NCBI GenBank assembly: GCA_009602735.1
Contig: WELA01008734.1
Location: forward strand, 149,946-191,538
DNA length: 41,593 nucleotides
Reading direction: 5' to 3'
Source of the DNA: Mesotaenium endlicherianum
Taxonomy: Eukaryota > Streptophyta > Zygnematophyceae > Zygnematales > Mesotaeniaceae
Each line of letters begins with the position of its first letter. The first letter of the stretch is position 1. The notes under the pieces were generated by a model. The model did not search any database. It was not told where the DNA came from and saw nothing but the letters and a program-made list of their open reading frames with translations. The translations under genes were made by a program, and so were the position numbers. Positions 1 through 10,009 of the stretch are shown piece by piece.

Positions 1-3000
1 GGGGGGGGGGAGGCAGGAGTATAAAATACCTGGTGCCGAATTCTGCGGGGGAAGTCGCCAGGGTTCCAGTCGTAGAGCTTGAACGACATGCGCCCGCTCG
101 GAGTCTGCACGCGCACGCACAGTGAGTCACGGATTAACACTTCCCTGTCCGACGCCACGCCCAGCGCTTGGCTGGAGGCAGGCAGGCAGGCAGGGAGAAG
201 GGGGAATGGCAATGCCCTCCGTAAAGAAAACGCAAGACGCACAAAGACAGGCAGAAGCAGAGGAGGGGGCGGCGCGTGATGCACCACGGCGGAGGCAGAG
301 GCAGGGGAAGGAGAGGGGGCCTACCGCGGAGGCGTAGCGGGGGGGCTGCATCGCGTTCTGCATCTGCTGCCTGGCCCACAGCAGCTGCTCCTCCGCCTGC
401 TCCCCCCCCCCATTGGGAGGCAGCCAGGCGCCCGGCAGCTGCAAGAGCGGCTGCATCAGCTGCTGCTGCTGTTGCGGGAGAGGCGCCTGGTACTGCTGCT
501 GCTGCTGCCCGCTCAGATCCGCCAGATCGTACGGCAGCGATGAGGCCTCGGGCGGCGGCGAGGGGTGCTGGGCCATGACATGGCGAGCCTGCCAGCTGGC
601 GCCCGCGGGGTCTCTGGGCGACTGCAACTGCGCCTGGGGCTGTGATGGGCACAGCAGCTCCGAGTGCGCCTGCAATGACAGCGCCTGAGCAGCAGGCTCC
701 TGCTGCTGCTGCAGGTGCTGCTGCTGCTGACCCTGACCTTGGCCCTGACCCTGACCCTGACCCTGATGCTGATGCTGGTCCGCGTGCTCGTCTTGATGCT
801 GATCCTGACGCTGATGCTGATGCCGGTGCAGGTGCGGGTGCGGGTGCTGCGCTGCGGCTGTGGCAGCGGCAGCGGCATCCCTGGCGGACTCGCTGGGGTC
901 AAAGAGCAGTGCCATAAGGGACTGCGCTTCGCGCTCCTGCACGAGCTCGCTCACCAGGTCCAGGTGCAGGTGCGGGTGCGAGGGGGCCGAGCTCAGGCCC
1001 GGGCCTGTGCTGGACGTGAGGCTCGGGAAACCGCAGCTGCCGCCCACAGCCCTGGCCCCGGCCCCGTCCTCCAGCGCAAATCCTGGCAGGCCTTCCCCAG
1101 GGTGCGCAGCAGGGGTGGAGGGGAAGTGAGCAGCCGCTCCCCCACCACAAGCGCAAGCCTGAAGCTGGGGCTGGGGCTGCGGCTGAGACTGGGGATGGGG
1201 AGGGCGGGGAAGGGCGTGTGCAAACGCCGAGTTGGAAGAGGCCGCTGACAGAGCTGCTACCCCAAGCAGCTTGCCGGGATTCAGTGCCGAACTGGAGGGG
1301 GAGGGGAGGTGGTGGGGGGCGAAGCCGCGCGAGGTCTCGCTCAGGGTCAGCGACTGCACGCCACCAGGCAGGAAGGAGCCGGAGGGGGCCGCGTGCCGCG
1401 TCTGGGGGGGGAGCTGGCCCTGGAGCTGACCTGGAGCCTGCCACATGTCGCTGCTGAGGGGCTGAAAGGGGGCGACGCCGCTGGGAAGAGCGTCTGCACC
1501 ACCGGCGGTGCTTGCGCCCCCCGCTGTGCCTGTGCCAGCGTGAGGGGAGTACATGGAGGGGGGAGGAGCCTCCGCGCCTGGCCGGCAAGCGCCTATATCC
1601 AAACGAGGGGACGCCGCCACGTGGAGGCCCAGGGGCGCGTAAGTCAGCGACGTGCCAGGGTGTCGGGCGGCAAGATCAGCCGCCTCTGTAGAGGGGTTCG
1701 AGAAAGGGAGGCTTTGAAAGGACTGAGAGGACGGGGGGAGCAGGCCTCCCAGGGAGTTGGAGACGCTGCCATCCAGCACGCACGAGACGCTCAGGGACGC
1801 GGACACCTGTTCGGAGGACGCCAGCAAAGCGAGCGGAGTGGGGGCGCGGCAAGGCGGCGGGGTCGAGGACGCAGAGGGAGCCGAGGGGGCTGGCGAGGGA
1901 GGGCCGGAGGAGGCGTGGGGCGAGATAGAGCCTGCCGGGCTTGCCTCTGCTGCTGCTGCTGCTTCTGCTGCTGCTCCCGCCCGTCCCTGCCCCTTTGATC
2001 TGGCAGGCTGTGCTGCGCCCTCGGCAGCACTGGCTGGCTTATGCTGCTGCTGTGTCCTCCTCTCATTGGCCGGCTTCCGGCTCCTGGGGGTTGACGCAGC
2101 CACCTGCTTCGCCTCCATCACATGCCCGTCCTGCAAGCCGCCTGCTGCTGCTGCTGGTGTGGTGGCGGCAGCGGCGGCGGCGGCGGCGGCAAGCGGGGGG
2201 GCTACAGCCTCACCCCTCTTGGACCGGGGGGGCGCTCTCTTGCGAGCCGGCTGCTGCTGCTGCTGCGGCCTCTCAGGGCCCCGCTCCTGCTCCCCCGCTG
2301 CTGCTGCTGCTGGCACTGCCGGCTCCTCTTTCAGCGGCGCTGCCCCTTCTCTCGTGGCGTCATCTGGGCGCAGGCAGGCAGGCAGGCACAAGGCAAGCCA
2401 AGTCAGGCAGCCAGCCAGATGTAGCGCCCAAGACTAGCAACAGAATGCGGGGCCCCCGCCACTGACGACAGCTGGCGCGTGCCGGTGCCCCGGGGCTCTG
2501 CGGGGGCTTCAATTGCATCCTAACAAAGGGGCTCTTGATGGCGAGGAGGCACTCCCCCCCACAGAGGCTGTGAGCAAGCAGGCCTCGCGGGCGGAGTTTT
2601 ATCCGCACATGGGGAGACATATATCGACACGCGCGACAACGTTCAGGGCCAGACGGCTCGAAAGAATACCACGGAGCAGTGAGAGCAGAGGACCAAGCAC
2701 CAGCGAGGGGCCCCAGCCCCGGCACGCAGGGCCATCAAACTCGAAGCGCCCGCCTGGGCAGGGGGAGCCCCCCCCGGCTGAAACGCGTCTTGCAGTTGAC
2801 ACGCCACAAAGGCACGGTCATGCAACGCTTCCGCATGTCCCAGTTTCTGCGTTCGCCCAACAGACTCTCCCACGCACCAGCCAACACGAGCACAAGCACC
2901 GCCGGGGCAAGTACAAGCACAAGGGCAAGCACAAGCACAAGTGCAGGCCCAATGCACAAACACAAGCACAAGCACAAGCACGAGTGCGAGCCCACGCACG

Positions 3001-5003
3001 AGCACGAGTGCAAGCGCAAGCAAGCCAGGTGGCGGACGCACAGCCGTACCGGCAGGAGGAAGCTGGGAAGTCTCGGCCTCGTCGCAGCTGGACTCCTCCA
3101 GGTCCCCATTCATCTGCACCTCCTGTTGCTGCGGCTGAGGCTGGCCCTCTATATAATGACTCCCAGGGGGGTCCTCGCCCTCCTCCGTCGCCTGCTCCTG
3201 ACTGTCGCCCTTCTTGGGCTTCCTGGGGGCGGAGGCGGGGGCGGGGGCCGAGGGGCCCTTGCCCTTGTCCTTGTTCTTGTGCCTGCGGCGGGTGTTATGC
3301 CGCTCCAGCTTGCGCCGGCAGCTGCGCTTGCCCTCGTCAAAGTCGGCCAGCACGTGGAACCTGGCACGAGAGAACACGCAGGCGGAGCAGCAGCAGCAAG
3401 AGCAGGAGCAAGAGCAAGAGCAGGGGCAGGCGAGGGTGAGCAATGCAGGAAGGAGGATGAACTCTGCAGGGAGCAGCATGGGCCAAGCAGGAGCAGGATG
3501 GACCGGGGAGCAGGATGAGCCTCGCAGGGAGCACGCAACTTATGCAGGGAGCAGGATGAGCCACGCAGTTGTTTTGGGGGGGGGGGAAAGAGCAGGGTGA
3601 GCTAAGGAGCAGGGTGAGCCCTGTAGGGAGAAGGGGGGGGGGGCAAGGGAGGAGAGGTGAAGCAAGCATCTAGTCCCCCGTAGTGGCCGCCAGGCTTCTC
3701 GTATCAGCACACGAAAGGCCTGGCATATCCTCCGCACCTCGGAGAGCAATATTCCAATATAGCCGTCAATCAATGCCTGTTTCACGTCCCCCCTAGGCTA
3801 GTGCTTATGCTGACTATCGCATCTGCATGGTGACGGTGACGGTGAGGAATGGCACTAGAGCACTGTCCCATCCATGCGTCCGTGCCCCTTCCGGGACGTT
3901 TATGCGACTGACACCTGCCTCGCCTCACACATACGCTTGCGATTCTTGTGCAAGTAGTACCATGTGTTCCGAATCCTGGAAAATTGTGTGTAATGAACAT
4001 ACAGCAGTGACAGCAATGATAGCAATAAGCAAATGGAAATACTGTCTGCAGCCGTCACCACGCCTCACTTGCCGGCACATGCTTAAGGGAGTGCGACGAC
4101 CAGCTAGATTCAGGCTACAGGGCGCCTGATGACATGCCGTCTCATGATATGATGCGAGAATTCATGAGTGATGTCCCACGACGCCACAGGAGACACAACT
4201 CTCAGTTTATGTGTCCGGTGTCCAATTCTACATCGGCACACACGTCATGCCAAGGCGCCACAGTACCAAATAAACGACCTTTGATGCAATTGTCTAAACC
4301 CAACACAACCCTGCGTGTGCTTGTCAATGAGTTCAGTATTGCGTCACAAACCAGCCCTTGACAGGCACTGATCACAATCGAGCTAGAGCATTCGGACGGA
4401 CCTGCCACACTGCTGGCAGTAACGCTGCACCTTGCCGTCGTGGAAGATGGTGGAAACCCTAGCATGTTCCTCGCACACCCGATGGCGTTTATGGTACCCT
4501 TTCAGCACTGTCAGGTCACCTGTGCAGCCTGCTATCTGACACCTGGGATTGTTTGATCCATTCTCATTGTCCCCTCGCTGCATTCGAGGCCTCTTGAGAA
4601 GCTGAACCTCTTCCTCCCCGTCGGTACATGCGCATGGTACTCTACCAGCTCTGAAATTTGGACAGTCCTCCGGCTTCATGATGCTGGAGCTTTCCGTCTT
4701 TCTCTTGTCTCCCTTGATTATCGACCCAAACAGTTCCCCAGTACCCGTGCTATCTGTATGATATGCAGAAGGACTAGAAAGTTGGCCACCAGATCCACTG
4801 GAAAGGACTTCTGGATGAGCGTTCATCCCTTCATCAAAAGTCATTTCTAGCGCTTGACTGGCAGAAACAACAGGTTGTGCAAGAAAAGTCAGAGGATCCC
4901 AGTCCCACGCTTGAAAATCCCACACAGCCCGAGAAGAATGCTTGCCTGGCTCTAACACCATACTCTCCATCTCCCCTTCCTTAAACACCTTATGCTCGGC
5001 CAT
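1..5003 (-). CDS. CRR1: SBP-domain transcription factor, SPL7/CRR1-like (copper response regulator type), 3' end off window
   Basis: Four exons join in phase with GT-AG borders: 5003-4402, 3360-3050, 2363-325 and 104-30, giving at least 1009 residues before the left edge. Residues about 154-230 form the SBP domain: Cys/His ligands from CQIAGC through YHKRHRVCEEH make zinc site 1; CQQC, then FH and KRSC, make site 2; the basic tail KRSCRRKLERHNTRRRHK is the nuclear signal. The first intron splits the domain between CQQCGR and FHVL, the position conserved in plant SBP genes. The N-terminus has an acidic-aromatic patch (AVWDFQAWDWDPLTFLA) as in long SPLs. Exon 4 carries SFKLYDWNPGDFPRRIRHQ, which I recall as a hallmark of SPL7 and CRR1, regulators of copper-deficiency genes that bind GTAC cores. 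Exon 3 is a low-complexity region rich in Gln, Ala, Pro, Ser and His, probably the activation region. Family: sure. SPL7/CRR1 orthology: likely, since the diagnostic C-terminal part is outside the window. Confidence 0.88.
716..852 (-). repeat. Coding hexanucleotide tract (Gly-Gln and His-Gln repeats)
   Basis: Inside exon 3 of the SBP gene, repeats of CTGACC and CTGATG on the plus strand read on the coding strand as Gly-Gln dipeptides, followed N-terminally by His-Gln and His-Pro runs. The reading frame stays open, so the expansion is in whole codons. Confidence 0.85.
2883..3025. repeat. Hexanucleotide repeat (ACAAGC)n in SBP intron 2
   Basis: Near-continuous ACAAGC-type units with some substitutions fill part of the 686-base intron between exons 2 and 3 of the SBP gene. 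It produces long spurious reading frames on both strands. Confidence 0.85.
3465..3640. repeat. Degenerate minisatellite in SBP intron 1
   Basis: Units resembling GGAGCAGGATGAGC recur with variable spacing (around 3503, 3549, 3588 and 3606), interrupted by a poly-G run near 3576-3588. It lies in the 1041-base first intron of the SBP gene. The rest of that intron (about 3650-4400) shows no repeat or coding signal. Confidence 0.6.
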
Positions 5004-6412
5004 ATCCAGTCAAAAGTAGACGCTGCACCAACAATTTTCAATATCTCAATCCCATCACTTCACTTTTATACTGTAACGAACAAACCTCTCCATGAGTCCT
5101 CGCTAAAAAATGACAGAATTGCAAGCTTCGGGACCTCTATATTCTTCTACTATCAATCAGGATTTCTGCGACACACCCTTGTTCTTCACGAGTAAAGTGA
5201 CAGCATGACCCCTGATTGTGTCTGTGTCAGCGACTGCATCAGGAACTTCCAAGCGCTCACCGCGGTGATGCTACACGACCTGGAGTATGAAGCAAACATT
5301 CCTATCAAGCGTCTCAATCCTGTAGCGTATCTAAGGAGAGGGATGTCGGAGGGGGGCCATGGCTAGAGATAGATTGAGACGTCTATCCTGCAAGCCAGTG
5401 CAGGCAGGTCAAGTTCATTCGCAAAATCGGGATGGACCTGTTCTTTTCACACGAACAAAACGTTTGCAGCGGCTTAGATGCACACTCTGGCGCATGGTAG
5501 CAGGCTGCAGCACGGGGAGCCTAAAATTCCGGGTTAAAATTAGTACTTTGGGCCAGGTTAGGGCTTGTTTGGGCAGGTTTGGGTCTAGTTTGGGCAGTTT
5601 AGGGTCAAGTTGCATTCGCAGGTGCCATGAAAGGCTCGGTTATCCTCCACGTATATGCAAGTTGAGTGTCGCTTCAATTCTGCTTCAATTCGTCCCGCTT
5701 GGTGCGCCGTCTAGATTTTGATGGACCGCGATTGACCGCGACAAAAAAAAGTAATTTTGCATTAAGAGCCTGTCTCGCTTTTTGCAATTGTGATTGCAGC
5801 GCTGCACATATGTAGCATTGCAAGCTTACAGACCCGAAAAGGACCATATACATCGTTGTAGGAACGTTCAGGTTCTCCACTGCTCTCTAGTGTCTTTTGT
5901 GAGCTCTAGCTCCCGGGTGCACTTGGGCACTCTTAGGTGCTCTTGGGAGCCCTCTCAGGTCCAGATGGCGATTGAAAGTCTTATCTAGGCATATTCGAAG
6001 GTTTTATAGCACCCAATAGCAATATGCATGCTCAGCGGATTGCAGTGTTAGACTAAGACCCAATCAAATTGAAGCGCTACATTCGCGTGTGTACACTTCA
6101 TCAACTGCTCACCAGTCGATGTCCTTAAAAGGCTGCATGCCGTGCGCTGCTTCTACAACAATGAGCGTCTAGTCTTCTTCACAGCTGATTTGCAAATAAT
6201 TATCGTAGTGTACTCGTCTGCATGCTCGAAACGCACACACCACTCCACTGCCTTCTGTGTCAATCCTCCAGCCCCCCATGCTCACGGTCTCGGACGCGAG
6301 TCCTCCCCGCCTCTTCTCTCGCCGGGCTTTTAGGCAGGACGATCCACGTCTCATTCTACATCACCTTCTCGCATCACGACCGACACTACTTACACGGCCT
6401 AAAACAGAACCA
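5004..6412. other. Upstream region of the SBP gene, no gene seen
   Basis: Reading frames here are short and lack family resemblance or convincing splice borders. The part next to 5003 should hold the SBP promoter. A G-rich repeat sits at 5548-5612. Confidence 0.5.
5548..5612 (+). repeat. G-rich degenerate repeat (TTTGGGCAG / TTAGGG-like)
   Basis: Seven GGG runs separated by 5-8 bases: GGGCCAGGTTAGGG, then TTTGGGCAG, TTTGGGTCTAG, TTTGGGCAG and TTTAGGG. The plus strand could form a G-quadruplex, and the units resemble decayed plant telomere motifs. Confidence 0.6.
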
Positions 6413-6582
6413 TTAGTGCACGCCCTGTGCATATAATCTCCTATTGCGTTCCAGCTTTGCGTGCACTGACTGATGCAATTTTTGAAGCTGATGGCCTTGA
6501 GATCCACTTGCAGGGGCCTCCTCGTCCTGGGGATAGAGGTGCTTGTCTTTGAAGAGCTTCTCAGTCTCGGGAGGCTTGCTTG
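6413..6582 (-). CDS. C-terminal exon of an unidentified protein
   Basis: On the minus strand an acceptor (CTCACAGCTCAG) is followed by 55 codons and a TAA. The peptide is charged and looks like real protein: PPETEKLFKDKHLYPQDEE, a short Gly/Ser linker, then a basic helix-like tail with KLERNRRLYAQGVH at the end. I do not recognise the family. It lacks an initiator Met, so it would be the last exon of a longer gene whose upstream exons at higher coordinates I could not identify. It could also be a gene fragment. Confidence 0.4.
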
Positions 6583-7390
6583 CTGAGCTGTGAGGAGGTG
6601 GCAGCTCTGACTGGTGTCACAACCGCAGGTTGTTTGAGTCTGAGCTTTTCGCTTGCATGGTTGCTGGTTCTGGTACTTGTGCTGGTGCTGGTGCTGGTGC
6701 TCGCAACCTGGGAAAGCACATGTGCTTTGAAACCACGCCCTGCAGCATGCTGCGGGTCATTTGAGCTCTCATGTACACACTTACTTCCTCACACAGTGCT
6801 GAGAGAAAGCAACATGGAGCTGAGAGTCGTACTCACACGGTGTTGAGAGAAATCAACCCCCACAGCTGAAAGGCGTCCTAGCGCAGTGCTGAGAGTGATA
6901 TGCACACGGTGCTGAAGACAGAAATCATCATGCACACGATGATGGGGGAGCAATCGACCCAGCACTGCTAGCCACGGGTCCAAGAAGCACGACTTGGGGA
7001 TGGGAAGCATTGACGTCAAAGTGACGACCTGTGCTGGTGGGAGGGTTTAGTAAGCTAGCCGCCTTGTATTCGACTCCCGATGATGGGACCTGTGAGCATT
7101 CGTCCAGCTGGCTGCTGCTCCCCGTCATGCTCTGGAGCTGCCAGGCAAGTACTGCGCGTGAAACCCAGGGAGGCCCATGCACAGGGCCACCGCTCACACC
7201 ACCAGCTTTGGTGCTTTCTAGAGACTGCTTACATGTTGGAACACTTGGGCCATCGAGTCCACGCACATAGAGGTGCGCAGGCAGCCACCCAAGCGACACA
7301 TTTCAAATGCCCTTGCATGCACACGCACACATGTGCGCGCCGCGTGCGCACACGCAGAAGAGGACACAAGTGCGCGTGCACACACACACA

Positions 7391-7432
<42 letters not shown>

Positions 7433-8204
7433 CGCGCGCGCGTCTGCACACGCATATGTACATGCACAGGTACACATGCAGACGTACTCACGCTTGCACC
7501 CACACCCACACTCCACGCGCCCCGCTCTGTGCCGTGCCTCATCCGTGGGCTCCATCGAACCCAAATGACGCGGGCACCAGTGGTGTGCCAAGGGGGCACG
7601 CGTGCCACAGTGATGAACGCGCCGTTGTCTGTCCGCTGGCTTTTTAGAGCCAGCGCCTGTCCCCGCCCACGTCCGTATTCCCGCGGACTTACCCCGACGG
7701 GATGCGCCATGCCACTGCGATGCTCAAGCCTCTCTCTGGGTGCAAATCAAGAGCCCCTCCTCTGTATGGCCCGCAAGCCAGCTCTCCAGAAAATGTGGCC
7801 CTCCCTCATGCAGCAAGGTGCTCGCGCATTGACTCCAGAGGAGTTCCTCTGCGACCGCCAGCTGGGAGCTCCTTCTGCCACCTGGCAACGGTGCCACAAG
7901 GGCGAGCGCAAATGCAGCGCCAGAGCATCAGGAGAGTGTGGCGGAGGGGGCCGTGCTCGTCCAGCCCGGGAAGCAAAGGTTTGGTTGCCTCTTACGAAAG
8001 CCTTTGGGATGGTGCAGACGCGCGGCAACGCGTGTCGGCAGAGATCCTGCTCTTGTCTCGGCTGCCGCCGCCCGCCGACTGCTGGCACACATGCGTTGCT
8101 GACATCTGGGCCCATCGCTTGCTGCTGCTACTGACGGCAGGACAGGCGTCAGCGACAGAGTGCTCAGGTTCCTGAGGTAGAGAGCTGCCTCGCTGACAGC
8201 TGTC
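6583..8204. other. Repeat-rich stretch, no gene resolved
   Basis: Contains a GGTGCT hexanucleotide run (6665-6703), a CA/CG tract and several cysteine- or histidine-rich frames that simply translate CA repeats. Parts of 7840-8175 stay open on the plus strand and could be upstream exons of the LRR-like gene, but I cannot fix borders. Confidence 0.4.
7379..7442. repeat. (CA)n followed by (CG)n microsatellite
   Basis: About 25 CA units with one CCC interruption run directly into TGCGCGCGCGCG. This is pure alternating purine-pyrimidine except at the interruption, the classic Z-DNA-prone composition. Confidence 0.95.
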
Positions 8205-8833
8205 TTGGCGCGGGGCTGCCGGCAGGCAACCAAGTGCAGTACAGCGAGCCTTATGTTGCGCCACCTGGCGGGCACGCTGACAAGCCTGGACGTTTTGGCT
8301 GTCCTGCTAGAGCTAATCGATGGCGCCTGCGGCTGTTGTGGCAGCGTGCAGCTGCGCCACCTGTCAACCTGCAACAGCCCGCACGTATGGAGCGCCTCGC
8401 TGGCATGCCTCGCCTCGTTGCGCCGCTCCCCGCGGGGAAGGCGGCCCGGGAAAGAGAGAAGAGAACCCCCCACCTGCCCGCTGCGGCCATAGTGTCTGGA
8501 AGCGCAGCATTTGTTGCTGCCGCTGCCGCTGCTGCCAAATTGCAAGACTCCAATGCCCAAGAGGCTTGTCTGCCCCTTAGGGACCAATGCGGCTGCATGC
8601 CCCTCAAGTGCGCACGCGTGGGGGCGCTTGTTGGCCCAAGTCCTGGAAGGCCCACACCTGCACCTGTACCAGCACCAGCACCAGCACCAGCACCAGCACC
8701 CGCACCAGCACCAGCACCGGCACCAGCACCGGCATTGGCACCAGCACCAGCACCGGCACCAATGCCGGCACTTGCACGAGCACGAGCACCGGCAGTAGAT
8801 CAATTGCAGCAGTGCAAGCCGCAGCCCCCGCAG
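8205..8833 (+). other. Possible upstream LRR exon plus intron with hexanucleotide repeat
   Basis: One plus frame (about 8250-8430) is leucine-rich, with LRHLAGTLTSLDV and VQLRHLSTCNSPHVW, compatible with leucine-rich-repeat segments feeding the terminal exon at 8834. Splice borders are not certain. From about 8665 to 8785 the sequence becomes a CCAGCA repeat, probably intronic. Confidence 0.35.
8665..8785. repeat. Hexanucleotide repeat (CCAGCA)n
   Basis: ACCAGC units repeat almost without interruption, with occasional CCGGCA and GCACCG variants. Plus frames read poly Ala-Pro, another plus frame poly Gln-His, and the minus strand poly Leu-Val. None need be translated. Confidence 0.9.
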
Positions 8834-9058
8834 AAGGGCCCTTGGAGGATGCTCGAGGTTATGGAATTGGCCGGCTGCAAGCGTGTCACGCCAGCCGGCA
8901 CTGTGCTGTTTCTCCGGCCGCGGCTACCCGGCCTCCTGAGGCTGGAGCTGGGCCGCTATCCCTTGAGCGAGAGCCGGCTGGCGGACACGTGGGCGGGACA
9001 GCTGGCGGCTGCCGACCTCCGGCTCTCCAGAGAGCAAGTCCAGGTGGCTCTGGTGTAG
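8834..9058 (+). CDS. Terminal exon of a leucine-rich-repeat (F-box/AMN1-like) protein
   Basis: After the acceptor CCCCCGCAG the frame reads 74 residues to TAG. LEVMELAGCKRVTPAG matches the consensus of cysteine-containing LRRs of F-box/LRR and AMN1 proteins (LxxLxLxxCxxVTDxG), and a second leucine-rich unit (LPGLLRLELGRYPL) follows. Such proteins usually act in substrate recognition by SCF ubiquitin ligases, but no F-box is visible here. The upstream part is obscured by the hexanucleotide repeat. An LRR protein of other function is equally possible. Confidence 0.45.
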   Translation, partial: KGPWRMLEVMELAGCKRVTPAGTVLFLRPRLPGLLRLELGRYPLSESRLADTWAGQLAAADLRLSREQVQVALV

Positions 9059-10009
9059 AACGTTGGGGTGAGGGGGGCGGTGTCTGTGTACTGAAAGCTG
9101 GCTGGCTGGCTGGCTGGTTAGCTGGCGGGCTGCTAGATGGCGCACTCTTCTTGCCTGCACTGGACCTCTCAAGAAAAACTCCAACCAACGACATGAGCTG
9201 CTAGTGGTGGCTTTGGTTGCCGCTTGAAAGGGGGCTGTTGTGCTGCTGCTCCAGCTTATGACTGCTGCGTCTACTGCTAGGCATACTCGTCTTATTTTCC
9301 TTGAAGGGAGAGAAGGAATTGGAGGGACGCAGAAAACGACCTACTGCGGCATTGTTTCGAACATTCAGCCTCGACTGGATACAGCTTTTGGCCCATGCTC
9401 AATAAAATCTCACCGTATGCAACAGCTCCGCACACAATCGCCTGCGTGCCACGCGCGCACATATCACATGATGCAATTGGCTTGCCTATCTGGTCCACCC
9501 AGCTTGCAAACTTACACGTTTTTGTTCTGATAGTAAGTAAATACTTCCATAAAATAAACTCACATAGCGTGCACTGAGTACATGTACAACGAGATGTGAA
9601 GTGACACATAGACACAGCAAAAGTCTATACCTTTATCTCTCGCGTGCTGTTGTACTCAGAGTCTCATCACACCCCCAGTACACCTCAAGCTGCAGGCTCC
9701 TTAGAACGCTGACTAGAATCAAAAGCACAGTGATCCGTCAGGTGTCAACATCAAAACAATTTTTTTCTCCGTATGTTACTCAACATACAATCACATGGTA
9801 ACCCAAAGTCTCAAATAGAATGTATAGACTGCGTCTTGGCACGTAAGGTGATTGATGACCTCGAGAGAGAGTCTACTTGCTGGTTGCTATATATACATCC
9901 GGGCTATCAGTGTCGCATAAGAAGCAGACACTTGATAGCCCGCCACCAACTCGATGTGAAGAGAAAAGACAGTGAGTGTATCTACCACCCGGCCTAATAT
10001 AGAGAAACA
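9059..10009. other. Intergenic, no gene seen; contains a hairpin
   Basis: GGCT repeats occur at 9100-9120. Frames are short and AT content is higher than in flanking DNA. A TATA-like stretch (9887-9896) precedes the hairpin at 9900-9942. Confidence 0.5.
9900..9942. repeat. Near-perfect inverted repeat (hairpin)
   Basis: Left arm CGGGCTATCAGTGTC (9900-9914) pairs with right arm GACACTTGATAGCCCG (9927-9942), leaving one unpaired base and a 12-base loop. A TATATATAC stretch ends just upstream. It is AU/GC-balanced and not part of a simple repeat. Confidence 0.85.

Noticed and set aside
7379..7600. CRISPR array
   Set aside because: Repeats are simple microsatellites without spacers, in a eukaryotic genome.
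7218..7710. Cys/Val or Thr/His-rich frames on both strands
   Set aside because: They are translations of the CA microsatellite.
7928..8803. Minus frame of 291 residues, very Cys/Trp-rich at its start
   Set aside because: The Cys-rich part is only the translation of the CCAGCA repeat; the rest lacks motifs and overlaps a better plus-strand LRR-like reading.
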